The translations under genes and the position numbers were made by a program. DNA of 64,000 nucleotides, taken from contig NC_083577.1 in assembly GCF_027579695.1 (NCBI RefSeq), positions 69,864,116-69,928,115 on the forward strand, written 5' to 3'. Positions 9,716-21,300 of the stretch are shown here, one piece after another (positions within the stretch are counted from its first letter, which is position 1; every line of letters starts with the position of its first letter). Source of the DNA: Neoarius graeffei. Lineage: Eukaryota > Chordata > Actinopteri > Siluriformes > Ariidae. Under the pieces are notes generated by a model, which saw nothing but the letters and a program-made list of their open reading frames with translations, had not been told where the DNA came from and did no database searches.

Positions 9716-12700
9716 TAACAATAAAGTTGAATGGAAGGCTTGGTATCAACTTGTGACTAGGATTGGTGACAGAGCATGTATGAATGAGGGATGGAAGGTG
9801 TGTGTGTGTGTGTGTGAGAGATAGTTCTTAAATAGTCTTGCAGTAATTGTGCACAGGTGTGTGTGAGCAGTAAGATAGTGAACGTGAATGTAACAATTTC
9901 TGTGGTTGGGAATTGTAGTCCTTGGCGGCCATATTTGTAGGTCATGTGGTGTTCTGAGAAGTGATGCGACAAAATTAATTTACAGCATCCTTAACAACTG
10001 TTTTGTCAGGGTTGAGGTGGCTTAAATTAAGCTAGTAGTTTGTTTATATTTTGGAAAAATGAACGAACAAAATTTCTTGGAAACTATTTTGAGCAAGAAC
10101 TAACAAAAATAACTGTGAGAGCAGGATTTCAAGAAGAAATTTAATAATTTCTACACACGTCTCGAGACCAATTATGTAGCTGAGGTTGAGGAACTGTCAG
10201 AGGCGGAACTCACACATCATGCTGTCACTGCTGCCATTTCTACCACTGAGGTTTTCCTAGTGTTTCATAGTGGTTCCAAGGGGAGAGTGACAGGATTAAA
10301 AACAAAATACACCATCAGATTTAGGCCACATCACCTGGGTTTAAGGCTGAATATAGATACAGATATGGATATTTGAAGCAATAAACCTATACAGATACAG
10401 AGTGTGTCATTGCATTCACTGAATCTGTTGTGACTGACTGCCATTCGAATGGAACAACGAGTCACAGTGGGCTGTGCTTTTGAAGACTACATTTTCATTC
10501 TTTCTTTGAGGCCAGCTGTTTGAAATCATACACGAACCAAGTGAAAAGATTTGTCAGGCCTCCAGAATGATCAGAATCCTGTCTGAAGAAGGAACATGAT
10601 CAGGGAATGGATGACAACAAGCCTGCAACTGATCCTGATCAAAGAGTGCATCAAAATGATGTTGCACACAAGTAGTGCAAATGAAGAAGAAGAAGAAGAA
10701 GAAGAAGGCAGGTGTAATTGTAAAACTTTTTAATTCTGTAAGTGTGACTCTTTGTATAGTTAAATTAGACATCCCATTCATTACCTCACACTTCCCAACA
10801 GGATGGAAGGGTGTGAGCTAGAAATGCAAGACTCACACTGAACAGAGAGAAGAATAATTTCCCAGAACAGCTGTCAAAATGTCAGATACTAAATTCCCAG
10901 ACTGTACTTCGTAACCATTGTAATTCGTTCTCTCTCTCTCTCTCTCTCCGATAGGAAAAAAATACAAGGCAACGAACGTGATGTCTAATTCATCTATCCC
11001 AAAGTAACCGTAACAGAATAAAATTATGCATTATTTATATTGCAATTAAGCATCTCTCCTAAAAATTATTCCTCTTCACTCTCTCCCTCATCTGTCCCCC
11101 TTTTTTTCTCTCCCTTTCTCTCACACACGCTACCATTATCATTGCTTGAGATCTGAATTTGATTATCTTCTGAATAAATAATCAGCAGAAAAGATGATAT
11201 ATAACAATAATAATAGAAGCCATTTTTATAGCTTCAATATAACAGCGAGTTTCTCATTTTTATGAACGTCTTAAAATGCATAAGCAACATTTTGCTGTAA
11301 AAATAAACAGTATTTTCACCAATAATGAAAAAAGCAAATGTATAAAAAAAAACATCCACAATAATTATTTTCAAAGGAGTCCTAGAGGAGGAGGAAAGAA
11401 AACCATATTTTTTTTTCTGCCAGTCAGGATAATAATCAAAAGCTTTTGGGGGAAAAAAAAACAGTATTAAAAACTACTTTTGCGATTATTTCCCCTACTG
11501 CTATTTATTTATTATATGCACATTATGTACCTTATACAACAATAATCAAACAATGTGATATGAAAAATGTATTGTGCTTTTGCTGGTGGGTATGATATTT
11601 ATTTTGGGCACAAAGAAAAAAAAATTGAGACATATTACAGAGTTCTGGAGGGGTTTCATGCAGTCAAAGTGATTCCCAGTCTCTTATCAGCACCAGTTTC
11701 TTTCTCCCACATGCTTCAGGACAGTCACGAAGTATAACCACAGTACAAACTGTCAGCAAAAAACTAAACATGTCATCTGCAATGTTTACACATCCTTGTT
11801 AACAAAAGGCCTTTTCTTCGAGCACAAACACACCTCAGGTCTCCGTACATCCCAAAAGGCATCTTGGTATATTTACGGTGCTCATGCGTGGGAAATAACG
11901 ACTGTGAATCTGGTGCTATCTGTGCATTAGCAAGCATTTGTTAAAACACGAATTCCCACAGACTGTAAGACTCTCCACATTAACTTACTAGTGACAAAAT
12001 ACAGCAATGGGATGTCATTAATGCAGCCATTCTTAGTCAGACACTGAAGAAACATTGTGGAATCTTCTCGACCTTCCTGATTCCGGAGCAAGGAAATGAG
12101 TGCTTAAAACAGGTGAGTCATATCAGAAATAGCTCAAGCAAACTAGCTTTTTCATCTTCATTTTCAATGCAGTGTGACAAAGCAATGAGAATCAAACTTT
12201 CCTTTGAATAAAATAAATAACATTTTAGGGAAGAATCCCATTACTTTGAAGTGCTCACCAATGATTGGTTGTGGTTGGTTTTGGCTGGAGAGAGAAAAAC
12301 GAATGCTGCTTTCAGCTGACCTACATAGCCAGCTCCATCTGTAACGGCTTTCAAGTATAACCAAAGAACTCTATAAACTACAGAATTATTTCTCTTGGAC
12401 AAAACTGGCTGCTTTAAGGAGAAAAGATTGTGTTCTACACACGACCAATTTCCAGTAAACACGCTTCAGGCACTAAGAAAAGTCTGGACACTCATGAAAG
12501 TATCTCTCTTTTCTTAACTAAATCAACACAACAAACAACTTTTTTTTTCTGTCATCGCTGGTCGATCAGTCCATCTCTCAGCCATCTGCCACTGGGAAAC
12601 TGAGCTCCATCCAAAAAGAGTCCCAACAGATCTTAGTCACTCTCCACTGCACCCGTCCCACTCTCTACAGTCTGTAATGAACCATGTATTTATATATGAA

Positions 12701-12847
12701 GCGTGTCCTATTTACATCTCATATCTTCTCAAGCTTGGTTTATCACTGTGACAGACAACAGCATCGTTTAGAACGTGTTGATTTTAAAGCACTTTTCAAA
12801 TCCTGTTACAAAAGTTGTTGTTTTTTCCCCTCTCTTTATAATACATA
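9716..12847. other. Intergenic, no gene recognised
   Basis: AT-rich sequence with small microsatellites: (GT)n at about 9800, (GAA)n at 10685-10705, (CT)n at 10930-10948. No frame shows a known domain. The more even composition at about 11000-12760 could be untranslated or conserved non-coding sequence of a neighbouring gene, but nothing in it proves that. Confidence 0.4.
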
Positions 12848-12858
12848 AGTATCTAATT

Positions 12859-13239
12859 GGGTGGCACGGTGGTACACTGGTTAGCGCTGTTGCCTCACAG
12901 CAAGAAGGTTCTGGGTTCGAGCCCAGTGGCTGGCTTGGGCCTTTCTATGTGGAGTTTGCTTGTTCTCCCCGTATCTGAATGGGTTTCATCCAGGTGCTCT
13001 GTTTTCTCCCACAGTCCAAAGACACACAGTTAGGTTAACTGGCTACTCTTTAAAAAAAAAAAAACACCCATAGGTGTTACTATGTGTATGTGAATGGTTG
13101 GTCTCAAGCCCGGAAACGGGAAGGTTGCAGCAGGAAGGGTATCCTGCGTAAAACTCTACTCCAATTAATGACATGTCAAGGACATGGCAGTGACCCCACA
13201 CACGTAAGTGTTACAAACTGGAAGAAGAATACATACAGT
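12859..13239 (+). mobile_element. SINE with the standard head and a different 3' tail
   Basis: 12859-13110 matches the tRNA-headed family. From about 13110 it switches to a GCCCGGAAACGGG...GGAAGGGTATCCTGCGTAAAAC tail that resembles a LINE 3' end. The target duplication (AGTATCTAATT at 12848-12858, GGTATCTAATT at about 13241-13251) encloses head and tail together, so the chimera moved as one unit. Confidence 0.7.
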
Positions 13240-13504
13240 TGGTATCTAATTAGACACAGAAGAGAGAGATTCATCCTTGTTCTTCCCTTAGGATTAAACT
13301 CACTTAAGTAACTGCCTCATGCTAAAAAGAAAGAAAAGGACTTTGAAGACTGAACATGGAACTTTGGTTTCACTGGTAAGCAGTGTTAGAATGAATTCAT
13401 TGATATGGCATAGTCAACAAATAATCTTCAAACTGTGATGGAAAAAAAAGTGATAGGACAGTTCCTCAAGATTTCTTTATAGGTTCTGTTTGGTAACTTT
13501 TCTG

Positions 13505-13877
13505 TTGTAAAAAAGAAGCAGCCTTTATTTGTCACACATACACAGTGAAATTTGTCATCTGCATTTAACCCATCTGAAGCTGTGAACACACATAAGTGAG
13601 CAATGAGCACACACACTTACCCAGAGCAGTGGGCAGCTATGCTACAGCACCCAGGGAGCAGTTGGGGGTTAGGTGCCTTGCTCAAGGGCACTTCAGCCCA
13701 AGACCACTCCATGTTAACCTAACCTGCGTGTCTTTGAACTGTGGAGGAAACCCACACAGACACGGGGAGAACATGCAAACTCCACACAGAAAGGCCCCCG
13801 TCAGCCGCTGGGCTCAAACCCAGAACCTTCTTGCTGTGAGGCAACAGCGTTAACCAGTACACCACCATGTCATCCAC
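13505..13877 (-). repeat. Composite repeat: CAGCCTTTATTTGTCACA-type repeat joined to a partial SINE
   Basis: 13505-13711 is a common teleost repeat (GCAGCCTTTATTTGTCAC at one side, TGCCTTGCTCAAGGGCAC at the other). It is fused at about 13712 to the head half of a minus-strand tRNA-type SINE that ends at 13877. No target duplication is evident. Confidence 0.5.
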
Positions 13878-13937
13878 AGTTCTACTTGGAAAGTTTAAGG
13901 GTTCCACCTGAGGAAGAGACTGAAGAACATTCAGGAT

Positions 13938-14303
13938 CTCATCTCATCATCTCTAGCCGCTTTATCCTGTTCTACAGGGTCGCAGGCAAGCTGGAGCCTA
14001 TCCCAGCTGACTATGGGCGAAAGGCGGGGTACACCCTGGACAAGTCGCCAGGTCATCACAGGGCTGACACATAGACACAGACAACCATTCACACTCACAT
14101 TCACACCTACGGTCAATTTAGAGTCACCAGTTAACCTAACCTGCATGTCTTTGGACTGTGGGGGAAACCGGAGGAAACCCACACAGACACGAGGAGAACA
14201 TGCAAACTCTGCACAGAAAGGCCCTCGCCAGCCATGGGGCTCGAACCCGGACCTTCTTGCTGTGAGGTGACAGTGCTACACCACTACACCACCGTGCCGC
14301 CCC
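13938..14303 (-). mobile_element. tRNA-headed SINE, full length
   Basis: Its tail is of the GATGAGAT type. The perfect 12-bp target duplication AACATTCAGGAT lies at 13926-13937 and 14304-14315, indicating a young insertion. Confidence 0.9.
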
Positions 14304-15803
14304 AACATTCAGGATGCTAGAGAGAATCTTTTTAAAGAGTATATTCCTGGGGTAAGGCAGTATAGACTGTCAAAGAGACTTCTGAAATTGCTATTAAGGT
14401 TGTATGCATGATTGTATCATGGATGCAACTGTTTGAAAATAAAAGCCTTTAGCATAGATTGTATTTTTTTGTCATTCTTTTCATGGTTTAATGTAACATG
14501 GTTTAATAGAACAGAAACATTAGAAGAATCATGAAATCAATTGACCATAATGGAAAAACAAATCCCATGTGCTACAATTTATACTGTACACACCAGATCT
14601 ACGTCCATTAAATAGTGCCTGTATTGTATGCAGCATTCTGAAGTGAAGCTAACATTGTGACAAACAAAGGCATTTTAAAGGTATTTAACAGTACTCACTT
14701 TAAAGCTATTTAACAATAATGCTGAATCTTTTTGAAAATTAATTCAAATAGTCTAACAAAGGGTGGCACAGTGGTGTAGTGGTTAGCACTGTTGCCTCAC
14801 AGCAAGAAGATCCTGGGTTCAAGCCCAGCAGCTGACGAGGGCCTTTCTGTGTGGAGTTTGCATGTTTTCCCCATGTGGGTTTCCTCTGGGTGCTCTGGTT
14901 TCCCCCCACAGTCCATAGACATGCAGGTTAGGCTAATTGGTGACTCTAAATTGACCGTAGGTGTGAATGTGAGTGGGAATGGTTGTTTGTCTCTGTGTGT
15001 CAGCCCTATGATGACCTGGGGCCTCATGTACAAAGACCTGCGTGGATTTCCCACTAAATATGTGCGCACGTCAAAATCGGGAAATTTGCATACGACCAAA
15101 AAAATCCGGATGTATCAATCAGTGCGTACGAAGGTTTCCACGCACTCTCCTGTTGTACATCCCAATCAACGTGGAATTCGGTGCACATGCACGAGCCCCG
15201 TTCCCTGCCCCGTCTCCTCCCTCAATTATTCCACACTGAATATGTTAATTAGTATAAATAGACCTGCAGTAAGGCCCGCCATAGGTAAAAGACATGGCAA
15301 CTTTTACTAACGCGTTAATGTTAATTAAATGTTAGAAATCTCGCGTTAATCAAATTAACATTTAACATTTATTATTAACATTTAACATTAACATTTATTC
15401 GTGTTAATCCCTGCCTTTAGCACAGTGTAATAGAATTCACATACATCACTTAATTGTTCTGTCACCTCCAATTAAAGTGATGTTCAAAGTGTATGCTATG
15501 AGACATGCAACGGTCACTGATTGTATGCCACTGAATGTGAATGTAGCCTATACCAAGATAACGGTATGATTCGCATCGTCCGCAGTGCCTGCGCCACAAT
15601 GAGTGTCTATTTGAGTTACATGGGTTTTGAAAACAAAAAAACACCTTTAGTGCTCTAATGTGTACATTTTTTCGGGGACACCCTGTATTTGAGGAAATGT
15701 CTTCCTCTCTTAGTAGGCCCAATATTCCTAGCCACATGTAACCAGAAATAAAACATGTGCACATATTTTCCACAATAGGATTTTAATGACAAATGTATTC
15801 TAG

Positions 15804-16078
15804 CAGGGTGCCAGGGAACAACAGGAGGCCCCCAGTCCATCCCACCCGAGCAGGAAGAGGACCCCCAGCCGAGCGGATCCAGCGTCACTGTCACCTGCCC
15901 CCCTTCTCCACCGCCTGCCCCTGTCACCGGGTCCACAGGCCGGGTGCTGACGTGCGCGGTCCTTGAGTCACAGGGGGAAATTTTAAAGGGGATAGAGGCG
16001 ATTAACGACAACCTCGAGGGAATCCGCGAGGAATTGAAGGAACTGAATAACACATTAAAAGAATATCTTAAAAAATGA
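15804..16078 (+). pseudogene. C-terminal exon of a Harbinger Myb/SANT-type accessory protein
   Basis: An acceptor-like ..TTCTAG precedes about 90 codons, open to a TGA at 16076-16078. The protein starts Pro-rich (PPEQEEDPQPSGSSV, PPSPPPAPV). It ends in an acidic/basic heptad-like helix (ESQGEILKGIEAINDNLEGI, then REELKELNN). This is the usual end of the Myb-like partner protein of Harbinger transposons, which takes the transposase to the nucleus and to the ends. The Myb/SANT domain itself is missing. Its position facing the transposase remnant supports the call. Confidence 0.55.
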
Positions 16079-16111
16079 ATGGTGTCCCGTGTCCCGTTTG
16101 TCCTTACCTTT

Positions 16112-16351
16112 TCACATTGTGGCTATTAAGCGCTGCCGGGTTTGTATGCCATGTCGCTGTGGCACCTCATTGTGAGGCCCAGGGTCTGGGTCCTCCGGCA
16201 GGTCTCGCTCCATTATTGGCACACCGTGCCGCTGCGCCACATTGTGTAACACGCCACACACCGCGGTTGTGTCTGATTTGTACGCACTTGGAAATCGTTT
16301 CATATATTGATCTTGGTAATTATGTGATAAGGCTACCCCACGCAACATCAA
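16112..16351 (-). pseudogene. Harbinger transposase C-terminal remnant
   Basis: The minus-strand frame ends at 16112 and contains AVCGVLHNVAQRHGVPI. This corresponds to the conserved CCVLHNIA..(R/H)G(I/V)P motif near the C-terminus of HARBI1-like DDE transposases. An Asp/Pro-rich tail follows (ERDLPEDPDPGPHNEVPQRHG). The DDE catalytic residues would lie upstream and are deleted. It is convergent with the accessory-protein exon at 15804-16078. Confidence 0.6.
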
Positions 16352-17311
16352 CTAATAATATTTCAGTCTGACACCTCGCGGCAAATGCGCGAGGAAGATC
16401 TATGAAGCTCGCTGCAATGCATGGTCCTGCATGTGCATTCTTTAATTTAATTAATTAACCAATAATCAATGGGAATAATATCGAAATGATATTGCTGGGG
16501 TTTCTCATTTCCCGTAATTACAATATGGAAGGGATGGTTGATGGATCTGTTGGCATTTACCCAACAGTCTCGCATTATGTGTCTCGACAATGTCGTATGA
16601 CTGACATACATTTCAATTCACGCATCCTGATGTTCCGATGCATTTTTGGATGCCTCTTATCGCCATGTCATGACTCTTGACCGAGTAGGCCTAAATGTAG
16701 TTGCGTTGCTCTGCCTCTAAGTGTCGCCAAGTACCAAGATGCACCAGAAATGTGCGTACGCCAGCCATGAGGTTTGCGTCGAGTACCGCACTTTTCCACG
16801 CCAAGTCAATCTTTGTACATACGAATGTTTGCGCAGAAAGTGACGTACGTAGCTTTTTTGTGCGTACGCAAGCTTTGTACATGAGGCCCCTGGCAACTTG
16901 TCTAGGGTGTATACTCTCGCCAGTGCTTAATTTGTGAAGTGGGAGATCCCGGAACGCAGGAGGTGGGTAGGTCCGGCGACTCAAAAAAAAAAAAGGTGGG
17001 GGGGGTTTACTATAACTTTACACACATACGCCTATTGTGTGTTTAAATAATAATAATAATAATAATATCAGACATTATGATCTTAGAAAATGCTTTAGTG
17101 ACGAACAGTTACAGACAGTAATATGTCGTGATATTATGTTATAAAATATTTTTTATTAGGATATATATTAAATTATATATTAAATTTATCTTCTAAAATA
17201 ACAGACTGTACTCATATCACAACCGGTTTATTTCACCATTGGAGATCAGATCATACAAGAAATGAGTTGAATGACTCATTTTAAGGATTTAAGCAGGGTA
17301 TTTAAAAGCCG

Positions 17312-17480
17312 TGCCAGTGGGACTTCGTGGCTCGGGTGGATAAAGTGCCATACCATAAATCCGGGGACCTGGGTTCGATTCTGACCTACAGTTGTTTCCC
17401 AAGCCCTCCCTGTTTTTTTCTCCTGCTCATTTCCTGTCTCTACACTGTCCTATCCAATAAAGGTGGAAAAAGCCCAAAAA
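17312..17480 (+). mobile_element. Second tRNA-derived SINE family
   Basis: A tRNA-like head (A box GTGGCTCGGGTGGATAAAG, B box GGGTTCGATTC) is followed by CTGTCTCTACACTGTCC and TATCCAATAAAGGTG, a known type of fish SINE body. It differs from the GGCGGCACGG family and lies in the hAT element. Confidence 0.6.
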
Positions 17481-17826
17481 AGAGAATAATTTAAAATCAG
17501 TGCCAGCAAACATAAGTGCAATCAATTCAAGTAATAGTTAAGAAATAAAGGGTTTACAAAACAAGTTGGAGAATTCATTTTAAAAATTTTAGTAAGCTTT
17601 CTTGTTTTTTTTGCCATTTTTTCCACAGCGCAAGCTAACGGCTACAAAAAGCCCAGTGTTCTATTGAGCGGAAGTATACACCCCATGTCCCCCCTTCCCC
17701 TTTCGCATAGATTTTGTGGATGTCATAGGAGAGAAATCAACAACAGATATCAAAATCAAAACCGAACACTAAACACATTTTTATTTACTTATTTATTTAA
17801 TTTATTGTTTGATTTTTTTTTCCCCC

Positions 17827-18186
17827 GGGCGGCACGGTGGTGTAGCGGTTAGCGCTGTTGCCTCACAGCAAGAAGGTCTGGGTTCGAGCCCCGTGGCCGG
17901 CGAGGGCCTTTCTGTGTGGAGTTTGCATGTTCTCCCCGTGTCCACGTGGGTTTCCTCCGGGTGCTCCGGTTTCCCCCACAGTCCAAAGACATGCAGGTTA
18001 GGTTAACTGGTGACTGTAAATTGACCGTAGGTGTGAATGGTTGTCTGTGTCTATGTGTCAGCCCTATGATGACCTGGAGACTTGTCCAGGGTGTACCCCG
18101 CCTTTCGCCCGTAGTCAGCTGGGATAGGCTCCAGCTCGCCTGCGACCCTGTAGAACAGGATAAAGCGGCTAGAGAGAATGAGATGA
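17827..18186 (+). mobile_element. tRNA-headed SINE, full length, inside the hAT
   Basis: GGGCGGCACGG head and GAGATGAGAT tail. A T-rich duplication, roughly GATTTTTTTTCCC, lies on both sides. It must be younger than the hAT that contains it. Confidence 0.9.
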
Positions 18187-18638
18187 GATTTTTTTTCCCT
18201 TTGTGATGGTCATGGAGGTGATCTGATCAATTTAAATAGCTGCCGGAACACCGAATGAAATGAAAATAGCTGCCGGATCCGACGACAGAGGTTCCGGATC
18301 TTGTTCCGTCTTGTTCCGGCTCAAATTAAGCCCTGCCTCTCGCCCATAGTCAGCTGGGATAGGCTCCAGCTTGCCTGCAACCTTGTACAGGATAAGCAGC
18401 TACAGATAATGGATGGATAGTGTGACAAAATGTAATCCTCGGTAAAATAGTAGCAGTTAAATACTTTAAATGGACAACAAATCCAAAACCAGCAGCAGAA
18501 ATCTCTCTCTCACACAGACACACACACACACACACAACGGGAAACAGAAGGCATACCTCCCTTCAAGTGTAGGTTTTTTTTAATTTATCAGGGTCTAAAT
18601 AACAATTGTGTGATCCTCATCAACTGACAAATAACATC

Positions 18639-19012
18639 TCATTCATCTCATTATCTCTAGCCGCTTTATCCTTCTACAGGGTCGCAGGCAAGCTGGAGCC
18701 TATCCCAGCTGACTACGGGCGAAAGGCGGGGTACACCCTGGACAAGTCGCCAGGTCATCACAGGGCTGACACATAGACACAGACAACCATTCACACTCAC
18801 ATTCACACCTACGGTCAATTTAGAGTCACCAGTTAACCTAACCTGCATGTCTTTGGACTGTGGGGGAAACCGGAGCACCCGGAGGAAACCCACGCGGACA
18901 CGGGGAGAACATGCAAACTCCGCACAGAAAGGCCCTCGCCGGCCCCAGGGCTCGAACCCAGGACCTTCTTGCTGTGAGGCGACAGTGCTAACCACTACAC
19001 CACCGTGCCGCC
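18639..19012 (-). mobile_element. tRNA-headed SINE, full length
   Basis: The perfect 12-bp target duplication ACAAATAACATC lies at 18627-18638 and 19013-19024. Confidence 0.92.
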
Positions 19013-19209
19013 ACAAATAACATCAAATGCCAATAAAAAAACACAAAAGATTTCAATATGCATTCTTTTTTTCCCCAAACAGTAAATCAACACTTAAAAA
19101 TCAGGCATGAAATCCATATTTGATCAGTGTTTTTCTCATTGTGCTGTCACAAACAAATGTGTTTACATAGGCCTGAAGGTCACATGATATAGCTCTTGGC
19201 CTGAATTTG

Positions 19210-19368
19210 TTAAGACCCCCAGTCCCGGGAAGACTGGCAACTCAATTTGTAAAAAGTCCTTCTCATTGTAAAATGGTGAATTTCAAATTGGTTGGCGATG
19301 GCCTTATAACCCTTCCCAGCATCAGTTGCTTCTCTGAGGTCATAACTGATGTCCTTTCTTCTTGGCAT
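19210..19368 (-). pseudogene. Tc1 transposase N-terminal fragment
   Basis: From an ATG at 19368 the minus frame reads MPRRKDISYDLREATDAGKG and continues YKAIANQFEIHHFTMRR. This is the paired-like helix-turn-helix start of a Tc1 transposase. It then drifts out of frame within 50 codons. No terminal repeats are visible, and twin SINE insertions follow at 19454. Confidence 0.6.
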
Positions 19369-19441
19369 GATGCAGACACATACTGGAGTCCTCCAGAACA
19401 CTACACTGCTCAAAGTTCAGCTTTCATATAGGTAGTCACAC

Positions 19442-19739
19442 TTCTGGAAGATTATCCATCCATTCATTATCTGTAGCCGCTTATGCTGTACAGGGTCGCA
19501 GGCAAGCTGGAGCCTATCCCAGCTGACTATGGGCGAGAGGCGGGATACACCCTGGACAAGTCGCCAGGTCATAGCAGGGCTTTCTGGAAGATTCATCTCA
19601 TCTCATCTCATTATCTCAAGCCGCTTTATCCTTCTACAGGGTCGCAGGCAAGCTGGAGCCTATCCCAGCTGACTATGGGCGAGAGGCGGGATACACCCTG
19701 GACAAGTCGCCAGGTCATAGCAGGGCTTTCTGGAAGATT
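19442..19739 (-). mobile_element. Two 5'-truncated SINEs at one site sharing three target repeats
   Basis: SINE A is 19454-19581 with an ATCC-type tail. SINE B is 19594-19727 with a CATCT-type tail. TTCTGGAAGATT occurs at 19442-19453, 19582-19593 and 19728-19739. Both copies stop at the same base (..GGTCATAGCAGGGC) and are identical over roughly the last 110 bases, yet have different tails. Confidence 0.8.
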
Positions 19740-21152
19740 AACTAATCTTATTTTAGGACATTTATTTGTTCCTACCTTGCTTCTGAATGTTGGTTTACTT
19801 TTTGGAAAACAATAAGTACATTTTGAAATCTGTTGTCTGTGTTTTAGCTGTTGTTATCGTCACCTGAGGTTATGTGTTTGTTTATATGTAGAAGTTGGTG
19901 GGGACCACTCGATTGTTAGTTAGGCCCTAATAAATAAAAACCTAGAACTGAAAGAGGGCGTAGGTGTGGTTAGTTGTTCATGTCTTGGGCATACACAATA
20001 TTACTCTTCCTAAAAGTGAGGAATCTCAGAAGGCTACAGCAATACCTTAATCCACAGGTTCCAAGCCCTGGTCCCGGTATACCATCTGTCGCTGTCTACT
20101 GTGTTTCAGTGTTTTCACTACTCCCTACACACTTGATTTAACTAATCAGCTAATTAACAGCCCTTGATGAGTTGAAGTGGGTGTGTTAGAGCAGGTGAAG
20201 CACTAAAATATACAGGGTAGGGATTATTCCAGGACTAGAGTTGGGAACTTGTGCCTTAATCTTCTGCTTTTCACTTAAGCTCTTCTGCACCAAATTTAAT
20301 AGCACTTAATTAATGAACCATAGTAATGGTTTATTCCTAAGCTTTCCACCAACAGAGCACATTTGGTCCTAATGACACTGTTTTTATATGATATTATTAT
20401 TTGGATTTTGGTAAAAACTGACTTAATACAAGTTATTGCTCAAATGTACTAACAATTATAAGAATGCAGTAATAAATATAAGAGCTTTTATAACATCGAG
20501 ATGAGCTTTTTATTGCTGTAACAAAATTTTAAAAAAAATTACAGACCACTTGTCTATGTACAGTACAGACCCCCATTTGTGAACAACTGGTTTGTACTAC
20601 CACGCCAGTATTTCAGTTTGATGACAGATGCACGACAGATGAAAGAGCTCTCTATGCTTGCTGATATAAAATTAGCCTATTTATAGTCATATTATCTCTT
20701 CTTTCATGTGTTACACTGTGTAAGCTGTATTTCTGTGAGATCAGATATTAACATCATTGATAATTGCGTCATGCTTTACAAATGTACAAAATATGGAGTA
20801 AAGATCAATGTTTAAGTGTTCTTATTGACATAATGTGTGACAGTGACCTGGTCATGTGCTTCCTTTCTGCTTCCCTTGTGCAAGGCTTTGACACAGTGTG
20901 ATTTGCCTCTCATTATCATGATGTCATGTTAATACAGAGGAATGGCAGCGCATGACCCACGTTTATTACATTATTGGGCTCCAGGCTGTCAGAATTCAGC
21001 ACAATGTAATTACGCACATGGAGTATTAGACACAGCAAACAAACACGTTTCTGTATCTGTGTGGATTTGGGCTTCATCACAAGAGAAATATTATTTACAG
21101 AAAGAAGCAGAGCCTGCAAGAGACAAATTCTTTGTAGGAACTTATTGTAAAA
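19740..21152. other. Intergenic, nothing recognised
   Basis: AT-rich sequence without motif-bearing frames or terminal repeats. Confidence 0.5.
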
Positions 21153-21198
21153 ATCCATCCATCCATCCATCCATCCATCCATCCATCCATCCATCCAT
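21153..21198. repeat. (ATCC)n microsatellite
   Basis: About eleven ATCC units, followed by a short CAATCCCAGCTGGGC piece resembling the tail region of an old SINE. Confidence 0.95.
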
Positions 21199-21260
21199 CA
21201 TCTGTCCCCCTTCTCCATCAAGATTGGGGAGAAGATAGAGCCAATCCCAGCTGGGCAGGT

Positions 21261-21300
21261 ATTTTGAATAAATATATTGTAAAATATATTTATTCAAAAT
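21261..21300. repeat. Perfect AT-rich palindrome
   Basis: Two 18-bp arms (ATTTTGAATAAATATATT and its exact complement) separated by GTAA. It could form a hairpin. Confidence 0.9.

Larger units (their letters stand above)
15019..16889. mobile_element. PIF/Harbinger element, internally deleted
   Basis: A perfect 17-bp terminal inverted repeat, GGGCCTCATGTACAAAG, stands at both ends. The 3-bp duplication CTG (15016-15018, 16890-16892) fits the CWG target known for some fish Harbingers. Two convergent coding remnants lie inside: the end of a DNA-binding-type protein (plus) and the end of a Harbinger transposase (minus). The two proteins normally encoded by autonomous elements are thus both traceable, but most coding sequence is deleted. 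Confidence 0.8.
16921..18335. mobile_element. Non-autonomous hAT element
   Basis: The ends CAGTGCTTAATTTGTG and (complement) CAGGGCTTAATTTGAG give a hAT-style terminal repeat. The 8-bp target duplication ACTCTCGC (16913-16920) versus CCTCTCGC (18336-18343) is 7 of 8, and both copies are SINE sequence. No transposase frame remains. Subterminal GATCCCGGAAC and CCGGATCTTGTTCCG stretches are partly inverted copies. The element hosts two further SINEs. Confidence 0.75.
14761..18416 (+). mobile_element. tRNA-headed SINE split into three pieces by two later transposons
   Basis: The pieces are 14761-15018, about 16890-16920 and 18336-18416. Together they make one SINE in correct order, ending in a GGATGG tail. 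The outer target duplication (ATAGTCTAACAAA at 14748-14760, ATAGTGTGACAAA at 18417-18429) still matches at 11 of 13 positions. The gaps are filled by a Harbinger element and a hAT element, each with its own target duplication made of SINE sequence. Confidence 0.8.

Noticed and set aside
9438..9749. 103-codon minus frame rich in Tyr, His, Trp and Phe
   Set aside because: It is a translation of the CCATGGTT repeat array of the MITE, not a protein.
12164..12462. Two overlapping minus frames of 66 and 73 codons
   Set aside because: No motif, no splice-bounded continuation; could be untranslated sequence of an unseen neighbour but nothing shows it.
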